Source: Glebionis coronaria (Eukaryota > Streptophyta > Magnoliopsida > Asterales > Asteraceae). From it: a stretch of DNA of 64,000 nt. The stretch lies in contig CM046878.1 of NCBI GenBank assembly GCA_025667525.1, positions 94,751,237-94,815,236 on the forward strand, written 5' to 3'. Positions 45,540-57,775 of the stretch are shown here, in pieces. Under the pieces are notes generated by a model. That model was not told the DNA's origin and made no database searches. It saw only the letters and a list, made by a program, of their open reading frames with translations. A program made the translations under genes and the position numbers. The first letter of the stretch is position 1. Each line of letters begins with the position of its first letter.

Positions 45540-45990
45540 AAACCTTGCTATAAAGTCTAATCGAGTCACATCACAACCGTGGTACAGCTCCTCATTGACA
45601 CTAGCATATAACTATTCGAACTCGGTACATTTAGCTTGAGTCGGGTCGTTACTTGTTTCACCTTGAGTTGACTCATTTTGTTCATTATTCGGGGGAACAT
45701 AGCAAAGATCATCAAGGCACGCTGTCATGTCATCATCAGAGGTTGTCTTGTGTTATCTGTTACAGGTGGTGACGGAGAAAGGTTTGGTTCACCGTGGTGA
45801 ATCCACGTTTTATAACTTGGCTCAAACCGACTATTTGAAATGTGGCTTATAAATTGACTGCGTAATACTCACGATACGTTAACACAAGACCTGCACGGAC
45901 ATCTTATTAAACTGGCCGGTACGACAATCCTTGACTGCGTAATACCCACGATACGTTAACACAAGACCTGCATCAACATCTTATAAATTG
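45540..45990 (-). pseudogene. CACTA transposase 5' segment, copy 2, without element E
   Basis: Continues copy 2 after Copia G and is a close repeat of 34622-34747 plus 39137-39411, without the element E insertion. On the - strand the N-terminal domain phrase reads in frame here (YKTWIHHGE), whereas copy 1 has lost one base. A further local repeat (GCGTAATACTCACGATACG to GACCTGCA) at about 45859-45895 returns at about 45936-45973. Confidence 0.75.
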
Positions 45991-46321
45991 TTGATAGAGA
46001 CTTTGCTTACCGCGTTCGCCGAACAACCTAGTGCAAAATGACCAAATCCACATACCTGGTTGCTCGTTGCACGAGGGTCGCTCTCACTTTATCACATGTA
46101 CGAATAAAACTCGAGCGCATAATAAAATGACTACGATAACCAATAATCTCTGACATTTAATGTTACTGAGAGCATTATTGTGTACTTCATGGCACAAGAA
46201 TGTTTGTCAATGGACCACGTGTATCAAGATCTTTAATCAGGACCAAATCCAAATAAAAATGCCTTGAGTTGCCGTCCATTGCCGGTTCAAAACTTTGAAC
46301 TCAAATTATTACTCCAAATGG
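45991..46321. other. Region upstream of the phytocyanin gene
   Basis: No gene. Contains the rest of the CACTA-derived sequence and the likely upstream promoter of the gene at 46406. Confidence 0.5.
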
Positions 46322-46329
46322 TATAAATA
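46322..46329 (+). promoter_or_regulatory. TATA box of the phytocyanin gene
   Basis: TATAAATA lies 77 bp before the start codon, a normal spacing for a plant TATA box with a short 5' leader. Confidence 0.75.
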
Positions 46330-46405
46330 GCGAAACAATGGTGTACCTTTTATATCATCTTCTCAACAAAGAAACCAAAGTACACTTCCTATCTTAGCTT
46401 TCAGA

Positions 46406-46970
46406 ATGAACTCATCTTATTCAATCATCGTTTTTGTAGCAACACTGTTTGTTCTTGCAGCTTCAATCTCTGCCACTGACTACATTGTTGGTGATCAAAG
46501 TGGTTGGACTCTCGATTATGATTATCAAACTTGGGCCCAGGATAAAGTTTTCTACGTTGGAGACACACTTGGTACGTTAGTTTATATATCGTCTTCGTGC
46601 TTTTATTGTGTCCTAGACATTTAGAAAAACGTATTGATTTAATTTTATTGATGCAGTATTCAACTATGCGTCTGGTAGCCACAATGTAGTGAAAGTTAAT
46701 GGCACGGGTTTCCAACAATGTACAGCAACATCCTCCAACGGAACCTTGACAAGTGGACGAGATATCATTGCCCTTCAAACCCCGGGAAGGAAATGGTACA
46801 TTTGTGGTGTGGCTAAACATTGTGAGTTGAGAAACATGAAGCTTGTCATCACCGTCCTACCACAGATGTCTCCGGCTCCAAGCCCATCTGCATCAAACAC
46901 TTTGGCAGTGCCCACGATCTATGGCATGGTAGTTGCATTGTTCGGTGGTCTTGCATTGCTATTCGGTTAA
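46406..46970 (+). CDS. Phytocyanin (small blue copper protein), secreted, probable GPI anchor
   Basis: Two exons, 46406-46571 and 46657-46970, join in phase 1 across a GT-AG intron at the conserved phytocyanin position (GDTL|VFNY) and encode 159 residues. Residues 1-23 are a signal peptide. The plastocyanin-like domain shows TDYIVGDQSGW, FYVGDTLVFNY and the copper ligands: His in SGSHNVVKV, Cys and His in YICGVAKHC, and Met in NMKL as axial ligand. Two further Cys (QQCTA, KHCEL) probably form the family disulfide. A short SPAPSPSA stretch leads to a hydrophobic C-terminus typical of a GPI-anchor signal. Phytocyanins are extracellular electron-transfer or binding proteins linked to cell-wall and reproductive processes. 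The axial Met suggests the uclacyanin or plantacyanin side rather than stellacyanin. The gene looks intact. Confidence 0.93.
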
Positions 46971-47099
46971 ATTGTTTTATTTTAATTTTTTTATTTTCCA
47001 GTTGGTTATATTCATTTTCTTGACATGTATGATTATTCGAATGGTGTATCGGTTTGTAGAAGGTTTGATTATCCACTACTATTTATTGAATTTTTTCCT

Positions 47100-47698
47100 T
47101 GCATACTTATTTGGGTGTTAGATGTTAAATATGCATATTAAACACCGTTTAATTGAAGTTATGCTAGATTAGTAACGGATCAAATACGTAAGGAAATTGA
47201 GGAATACTACACCCACACCTTTTTTACAAAAATAAATCCACTTATACATGTGACAAGTTACATGTACCAATAGAATTGCATTAAAGAAAAACAAGTTTTG
47301 AATCGCCTCCAATGTACGATGTGTAAGGTGATAAATAGTTTGAGGCATGGGATGGCTTCATAGTCAAGCCTTACGCTTTTGCGAGTTCAAAAACATGAAG
47401 CTTGTTATCACCTTAATACCTTCTCTAAACCCATCTGCATCGAACACATTGGCAGCGTTTTTTGCTCTTGGCTGCTTAAAACATGTCATATAAATGAATA
47501 TTAATTATCTCTATGGATATTTTTTGTTCAATTGTTTTTTTCTTAAAATATTTCTTTTATGTGTACGTCCAAACCTAACATTAAAATCACTAAGCACCCT
47601 AATCCTGCAAGTGACGACGTATGTCGATCAACTGTAAACTTATTCTTTTTAACTTATTACCGCTGTGCGCGAAATAGCACAATACTTGTTACAAAAAA
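47100..47698. other. Gap between the phytocyanin and LRR genes
   Basis: AT-rich. Apart from the phytocyanin relic listed separately, I see nothing in it. The forward 159-codon reading at 47559-48038 overlaps the LRR gene antisense and is not a gene. Confidence 0.5.
47379..47457 (+). pseudogene. Relic of a second phytocyanin, 3' end only
   Basis: GCGAGTTCAAAAACATGAAG, then CTTGTTATCACC and CCCATCTGCATCGAACAC, match the 3' part of the neighbouring gene (around 46823-46910), with a deletion between. It is too short and broken to code. It points to a former tandem pair. Confidence 0.8.
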
Positions 47699-49549
47699 TC
47701 AAAGGGAAATATTACATAGCGGAAGAGGGGCGCCACATAATCCAGGATTACCCAAAAATGCAGAAGTAGGGAAGCTAAAACTATGCACAGGAATTTCTCC
47801 AGTGAGTCTATTACCCGATACATCTAGTTCCTTCAAATTCTTCTTATTCAGCAACTCTTTTGGTATCTTTCCTTCCAAGTTATTGTTAGAAATCAATAGT
47901 CTTGATAAGTCACCCGCGTTACTCAATGATTTTGGTATTGTTCCACCAATTGGATTGTGCGATAACACCAAGGATTTCATAGATACCAGCGCAGGCTCAT
48001 CACCAGTAACCTTTATTGGCCCGGAAAATGAATTATGAGACACGTCAATAGAGATAAAAGAACCAGCTACTTCTGGTACATTTTTCTTAAAAATAAAATG
48101 TATGTCACCCGTAAAATTATTCGAATGAAGATCAAGGCTAGTTAGAGATGAAAGGTTCTTGAACTCTGATGAAATCGCGCCACTGAACCCGTTATTTGAT
48201 AAATTCAAGAGATTAAGGCTTGTCATGTTCCCGATTAAAGGTGGCAAGTCACCTGTTAACAAATTGCTCGATAAATCCAATTCCCAAATAGTGGATGACG
48301 ACACTAGGACCTGCGGATATGATCCTTGGAGTCCAGTTTTAGCCATCCTCAAACTTCTTAGGTTTAGTTTCGAAAACCACTTTGGTAATGTGACTAAGCT
48401 CAATGGATTAAATGACAGATCTAGATTAAATAAACTTTGTAATCTAGCAAGCTCCGATGGAATCGGACCTGTAAGTTGGTTTCTCGATAAATCAAGGAAC
48501 TGAAGATTACCTAATTTAGCAAGCTGAGATGGAATCCGACCTGTAAGATTGTTTTGGGATAAATCAAGATAAAGAAGATTGCTTAGATTCCCAAAACTTG
48601 TAGGTATAATACTACCCGTGAAATGATTATGGTTCAAGTATATTTCGCGTAGAGTTATTAAATGACCAATAGAAGCGGGTAGTTTTCCAGACAGCTTATT
48701 GTTATCAAATACTAACTTTTGGATGTTACGAAGCTTGCCAACGGAAGAAGGGATAACACCGGTTAATTCATTATTAGACAACTGTAAAAGTTGGATCGAA
48801 ACTAGTCCGCCAATTGAAGAAGGAATGGGTCCAGAAAGTTTATTTCGTTCGAGTTCTAATGACTCTAACTTAGATAATAATCCAAGTGATTCTGGAATCG
48901 AACCAGAGATATGGTTATTGGATAAGGAAAGATACTCGACATTTTTTAACTTACCAATTGTCTCAGGTATGATTCCAGAGAAATTATTCCCACTGAAAGC
49001 AAGTAATGTAACTGAAATCATACGACCAATTGACGAAGGGATCTGCCCGGAAAACTTGTTTGCGTTAAGATTAATTTGCCTTAAGGATTTCAATGATCTA
49101 AAAATGACATAAGGGAGAGTCCCGGATAGACTATTACCTTCAAGATTAAGTTGAGTTAGACGTGAAAGTTTACCAAACTCAGGCGGGATCGGACCCTTCA
49201 AGTCTTTAAGATTGCTGAGGTCAAGAAGATCTAAAAATGTGAGGTTAGATAGAAAAGGAGAGATGGTACCAGACATTGTGGTGTCTACTATGTCATCCTC
49301 CTTGGTGGTGTAGAATCCGGGACGTGAGACATTAACGACTCTCCCGTGGGAACCGCATACGATCCCCTCCCATGATTTACAACAATCAGTTTGAGGTGTC
49401 CATGTTTGCAATAGACCTGAAGGGTCATAAGTGATTTTGTGTTTAAACTTAAGTAATGCTTGATGGTCAATAGGGTGACAAGCTTGTGATGCTAGTAGTG
49501 AAACGAGGATGATAGAGAGGATGATGAATAAGAGTGAATGAACTTCCAT
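47699..49549 (-). CDS. Secreted leucine-rich-repeat protein, DRT100 / polygalacturonase-inhibitor-like
   Basis: A single exon of 616 residues from ATG 49549 (MEVHSLLF). An earlier ATG at 49600 would add 17 residues before the signal peptide and is less likely. Residues 1-24 are a signal peptide ending SQA before CHPIDHQALLKFK. The LRRNT cap has the paired Cys of DCCKSWEGIVC. About twenty plant-type extracellular repeats (LxxLxLSxNxLSGxIP) follow from about residue 100 to 590. A C-terminal cap has FLGNPGLCGAPLPLC. There is no transmembrane segment or kinase, so it is a secreted or wall-bound protein. Relatives are annotated as DRT100-like or PGIP-like; the DNA-repair name is historical, and a role in ligand or wall recognition is inferred. 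The frame is open throughout and the gene is probably functional. Confidence 0.92.
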   Translation of the reverse strand: MEVHSLLFIILSIILVSLLASQACHPIDHQALLKFKHKITYDPSGLLQTWTPQTDCCKSWEGIVCGSHGRVVNVSRPGFYTTKEDDIVDTTMSGTISPFLSNLTFLDLLDLSNLKDLKGPIPPEFGKLSRLTQLNLEGNSLSGTLPYVIFRSLKSLRQINLNANKFSGQIPSSIGRMISVTLLAFSGNNFSGIIPETIGKLKNVEYLSLSNNHISGSIPESLGLLSKLESLELERNKLSGPIPSSIGGLVSIQLLQLSNNELTGVIPSSVGKLRNIQKLVFDNNKLSGKLPASIGHLITLREIYLNHNHFTGSIIPTSFGNLSNLLYLDLSQNNLTGRIPSQLAKLGNLQFLDLSRNQLTGPIPSELARLQSLFNLDLSFNPLSLVTLPKWFSKLNLRSLRMAKTGLQGSYPQVLVSSSTIWELDLSSNLLTGDLPPLIGNMTSLNLLNLSNNGFSGAISSEFKNLSSLTSLDLHSNNFTGDIHFIFKKNVPEVAGSFISIDVSHNSFSGPIKVTGDEPALVSMKSLVLSHNPIGGTIPKSLSNAGDLSRLLISNNNLEGKIPKELLNKKNLKELDVSGNRLTGEIPVHSFSFPTSAFLGNPGLCGAPLPLCNISL

Positions 49550-49600
49550 GGAGGTATTGGAATCAAGAAGAAGAATTTGAAGATGAATGTGTACGTGCAT

Positions 49601-50656
49601 GGGGAATAAATAGTAGGAATAGTCCGTGCATAATTTCCTCTATATACTTTTTTTGACACTAGATGTCATTTATCTTGAGAGTCTTCGCCTTTAGATAACA
49701 AAAAGTGTCCTCCCCGTAGATCGCCAAACTACGATAAGAGTTTCGCCTTTAGAAGCGCCAGTCGCGTAATTAAAGCAATCGGGCCAGGCTGAGACAGAAA
49801 GGCTTTGATGACTCAAGGTTCTTATAAAGGAAAGGAGAGTGAAGGGAAGAGGGGGCAGCCCTCGGGCCGATCATCCAATTCGCTCCAACTTGCATGGTTC
49901 TGTAATCAAAACAACTTCGTCACTTTCTCTCGTATGGAATCGAGTAAGTTTTAATGTCATGATAAATGTTATTGGATTGTTCATTTTATGACTACATGTT
50001 CTTTGAGATAATTAATCAACATGTAGCATCCTAACATAATTTATCAGTCTGTAACGTTTATCAATGTTTTATGAATTATGAGCATCCTCAAGTATGTGAG
50101 AAATCAAATAATAATTCATGAAAATGAAAAGACATTAGATATACATGGATATTTCACGTGGACATTTTCTTGCCGTGAACGTTTCACGTGGGTCATTCAC
50201 TCATTTGCGTACTAATACCTAAAACAAAATGTGGGATGTTTACGCAAATTAGAAAGTTGCTTTAGATTAGATGAATATGTCTCCGTAATAACACGATGAG
50301 CAATAATACCCTTCACATGTGATATAACATCATTTTTTTATAATCATTTTATCGTTACATCAAATTTAAAAAAAAATAACATCAACACGTCATAACATTA
50401 CTTGTACCATAACACCGACTAACACTAATTTTTTTTCACCAACTCTATTTTTTCTTATAAAACATCCTTAACAGTTTAATTATTTGAAAAACATAAATTA
50501 CATTCATTCATTCATAAAATAAATATATTTGAATAAAATAAATACATTCGAAATAAGAAGAAAAACTTACATTCGAAATAAAAAAAAATACATTCGAAAT
50601 TAAAAAAATTTGTCGCGGCGAGGACCAAGTTTCACTTTGATTTCGTCTTTTGTTTT
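49601..50656. other. Gap upstream of the LRR gene
   Basis: Contains the LRR promoter (right of 49600). 50330-50600 is AT-rich, with repeated ACATTCGAAATAA(A/G) near 50540-50600. No gene is seen. Confidence 0.5.
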
Positions 50657-51336
50657 TTAGATCCAATATGCATCATCATCGTCGATATTCTTCGTGGGTG
50701 TCGAAAGAAATTTTATTTCCTCCAAACGCATCAAAGTGCGATCTTTCTCTTTAGTAACCTCCAAGGCTTGTTCGGCGGCTTCCCGTTTAAGACGAATCTC
50801 GGCCTCCATAAACTCCCCAAATTGGGTATTTCCCGTGCTTGCCCATGCGCTCGTGCTAGTCTCGGATTTGGCTTTCTTACCCTCGCGTTTTTTGCCTGGA
50901 TGACGTGGCCTTGCATCCGGAGTAAGTACATCTTCAATTGCAACTCTGGCTGCGTTGGGGGCACTTTCGGTAAAATCAATCGGATAGGGAGCGTCCCATT
51001 TCGAATGGGTTCTCAAAAAATTTCAAGCGTTTACTTGGCTAAACTAGGTATTCTTATGCTCCTCCTAATACATACTTCTATCCATTTTCATAGCATCCTA
51101 ATATCCCCCACAACTTTTTCTTAAACGTTGGCTATGTTAAACACCGCATTAAACTTTTGACAATTGGCTTCAACGTATGCCATTGCTTGTAAGCATATCC
51201 TTGTTTCGTTTTTGGATATTTTGCTCGTTGAACTTTGCCAAAAATCGAGACCAAAATGTGTCCAACTTTTGGCCTCTCCCGACATTCGAATCCTCATAAG
51301 TTTCAATGTAAAACCAGTCAAGCAAAGTTTTCTCAT
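50657..51336 (-). pseudogene. PIF/Harbinger accessory (Myb/trihelix-like, NAM-associated) gene relic
   Basis: Two - strand readings belong together. The first, 51336-51121, ends in a trihelix-like piece (FWQSSTSKISKNETRI, then AYVEANCQKFNAVFN). The second, 51016-50657, opens with THSKWDAPYPIDFTE and has a basic stretch (RPRHPGKKREGKKAKSE) and a helical tail (EAEIRLKREAAEQALEV). This order is that of the ORF1 proteins of PIF/Harbinger elements, often mis-annotated as GST T3-like or NAM-associated. Stops between 51121 and 51017 break the gene. ORF1 normally helps the separate Harbinger transposase bind DNA; no transposase gene was found nearby, and the element ends were not fixed. Confidence 0.7.
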
Positions 51337-52439
51337 CCGAAATTGACTTTGATATCTACATATATTTTAGATGTCCTTTTCTTTCGGGTCCGTTCAGGTG
51401 ATCGGGTTGTGATTGTGATTGTGAATTTGAAAATATTTGTTGTTGAGATAGTGGTGATGGGTAGGTTTTAGAAATCATGGTTTAATTGTTGTTTTTGTTG
51501 GAAAATGAAGTATTGTTGTTGTTGTTGACGAAAGAATTCGGGAGTCATGAGAAATGGAAACTGAGACGAATTTGGTTTGATTATGAACTCTCACCCGGGT
51601 CTGATGCACAATTGAATAGATTCAAGAAAGATGGGTCGTATAGGTTAGAGGGAAATATCTTGTCATTTTTAGAGAGAAAAATATATATTTGTGAGGAATA
51701 TTGTATAAAAGTTTCATGAAATAATGATATAGAAAGGGGGTATTTAAATAGAGTTGTTAGGGTTTTTTTTAAGTTTAATTCAATAAGCCATTTGGAGGGT
51801 GTTATGAAAAAAAATAAAGGGTTTGTTGAACTAGCAGTTTGGGTGGGGGGAGGGGGTAAATGAAAAAAAAAATTCAAAATTCCACCGACGCGCGTTGGTG
51901 GGTTAATGGGGGGGAGGGGGCGTCGCCGAGTTGGGTTTCCAGTATCATAACGGGCCATAACGGTCGGACACGTGGCCACAAAGCTGGTCCGGCGTTATAG
52001 TACCCATCCGTCTGAGACTATAACATTAAAGGTGCTTATTTTATATTTATTTTTTAGATAAAGGGTTTCCTCTGTAAATATTATTAGTCATAAAAGAATG
52101 TAGATGAGTCCTTCATCTCTAACCCGTTACATAAGAAACCAACTTTCACACATGAAGAAACACTAATCAACTAGATAATCAAGTCATAAAAGCAATAAAG
52201 AATACTATTTTTTTTTCTTACGACCTCGAACTCCAATACCAATTATCAGCAATATATTGGACATTATCCGGAATATCTTGATCCTCATAATATCATCATC
52301 ATAAGGGTCATAATCATTATTACCATTCTATAACACTTTTTTCGTTGTTCCAAGAGACTGTTAGTCCCATATCCCATATTGACGCTAAAGAAGCCATAAA
52401 GTTTGTCATTTCATTATCCACATGTTCTACAACATCTTC
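51337..52439. other. Gap with possible Harbinger end sequence
   Basis: 51940-52020 holds CATAACGGGCCATAACGG, CACGTGGCCACAAAGC and GGCGTTATAG, GC-rich and reminiscent of the ends of Harbinger-type elements. The matching left end was not found with confidence. Readings at 51486-51979 are T/G-rich and not supported. Confidence 0.4.
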
Positions 52440-53660
52440 CTCATCAACAATCACACTTGTGTACTCAACCGTTTCATTGCCATCGACTTTCCTTCATCAT
52501 TCATGATAATACATTTTCCCTCTAGAATGTTTCTTTCCATATTAGAAATGAGAGTTGTATTACTTTCTTCCACGTCAAGAGTGCCATCCTCGGACCGAGT
52601 CCCATTCGAGAGATCTCCTGAATCAACCAACTTAGATGTCCCACCATTAGTACCCAAATCACCATCATTTTCAACTAAGTTAAGCACATCAAACAAATTT
52701 GAATTACTAACTACTTTAGAACCCAAAGCTTCTTCCTTTCTATCACTCGAAATACAATTCTTTTTTCCAATAGCTCGATATTCCCGACTACAAGTTTAAA
52801 GTTCACCTTAGAGCCAACAGAACATTCATAGTTTCTTGCTTAGGCTTCTCCACACTCTTAACGACATTTAGTCTCGTGTTTTAGGATATTCATCAATCAC
52901 ATGACCAAAAATATTACAACTTGAACATCTAGGAGGTTTCTACTCATATTTAACACGAATAGTGCTCAAATAGAAACCCTTGCCTTTGAGTTTAGGAATA
53001 GCTACTACAATTATATCTTTAAACTTTGCATCGGCATGAAGGTCAACCATTACTCTAGCATATCTTGACATGCCCCATGATTTCTTATACATACCAAAAG
53101 TATAAGAATCCAGCATTAAAGAAGTCCTCATTTTTGTATAGCAATTGCACTTAGACAATTCTCTCTAAACATCGTCATAGGAACACGATGCAATTTAAAC
53201 AAACCGAAAATTTTATCACCATCTTCTTTAATTAGATTCAATTTCGAATCTATTTATTCTGGATAATTGGATTATTACGAATAAATCATGGGCCACTTTA
53301 AAGCATAGCATTGATACCATCCATAGAGTTAGATTGGAAGAAAAATATCTGACTCGACGAGTTAAGCATTTATTTAACTAATCCAAATTTACTCCAAATA
53401 TTCTTAATATAATTCATGACAACATGGTATGTCACTTGTTTTCCCAACCAAAAAACATACGCCGAATTAACATACCTTTCACTGATGGTTCGGATAGACT
53501 ATAGCGCGACCGTCACCTCACCATCATTCTTTGCCAGTGTAACGAAGGTTCGAAAGTTAAGACCTTACCTACTATTTTCGCTAATAAAATATTAGAAAAT
53601 GGAGTATCCTTAGGATAGATAGTAACACTCGGTGTCTTCTCCTTGTCAACATCCATCTCA
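52440..53660 (-). pseudogene. LINE (L1-type) ORF1 relic
   Basis: Reading right to left: MDVDKEKTPSVTIYPKDTPF near 53655, a frame-broken middle (YIKNIWSKFGLVK, FFFQSNSMDGINAML, then RNNPIIQ), and MLDSYTFGMYKKSWGMSRYAR at 53120-53050. IPKLKGKGFYLSTIRVKYE ends at 52943. A TAG at 52940-52942 replaces the usual Trp before KPPRCSSCNIFGH, the CCHC-like knuckle, whose last Cys is lost. An acidic stretch follows to about 52450. This is the DUF4283 plus zinc-knuckle layout of plant L1 ORF1 proteins, which bind LINE RNA. No ORF2 (endonuclease/reverse transcriptase) is seen further left, so the copy is either truncated or decayed. Confidence 0.75.
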
Positions 53661-57000
<3,340 letters not shown>

Positions 57001-57059
57001 CTAGCTTAGTTAAACCATGCTTATCTAGTTATAAGGATTTATCTAAGTATAATGTCTAG

Positions 57060-57679
57060 TTATTAACTGTTTAGTGGTTATAGTGTCAGCATGCCCTCTT
57101 GTTAGTTCGTGCTTGACCTATGCCTCCTAAATCTCAGGTACCGTGGATCAAAACTAGCTAAGAATCTAGTTAACTGTTGATCCCAAAATTAGATCGAATT
57201 CGCTTTGTGTTATCGAGATTGAATCAAGTATAACACGTAGAGAAACTTTGTGTTTATAATAATCTAAGAGTTATGAGGAATTAACACTTAGAATGAAGAA
57301 CAAATCAAAACACACTGTTTACCAAACTTTCACTTGTATTGATTATCTATGAGGTACAATGGAAGTATTAAGAACGTATATCAAACATAAACCTAAAGGC
57401 CTCCTTTTATAGAACAAGGAGCCTTGTACAATAATCTGACTTGTCAACTATTCTGGGAAGATATATCAAGATAACTATAGAAAATACAATATGCAATGTA
57501 TATGTTCCTAACATATCAAAACGTGTTGACAAAGTACTCTGTTGTAGCAGAGACTTCTTTTCTCAGTGCTTGAATTTCTCTTGTCAGTGCTCATTCTATC
57601 AGCGCTTGATTTACTCTTGTCAGCGGTTGAAATCCCTTTGTCAGTGGCATAGTGATGTAGATTAATTTTATTTCCAACA
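57060..57679 (-). repeat. 3' LTR of the SIRE-like Copia (outer end uncertain)
   Basis: Begins TGTTGGAAAT at 57679 on the - strand, just after the purine tract. Within it (57555-57650) the phrase TCAGCG(C/G)TTGA and relatives recur about six times. The left limit is only an estimate. Confidence 0.55.
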
Positions 57680-57775
57680 ATCCTTCCCTAAACTTGATAC
57701 TTATACTAATGATCAAGTTTCTGAATAAAACAAGATACAAAGAGGATTCTTACAAACAAAAACCTACTCCTGAAT

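Noticed and set aside
47559..49112. Several forward-strand ORFs (159, 114 and 137 codons)
   Set aside because: They are antisense shadows of the LRR gene, caused by its regular repeat.
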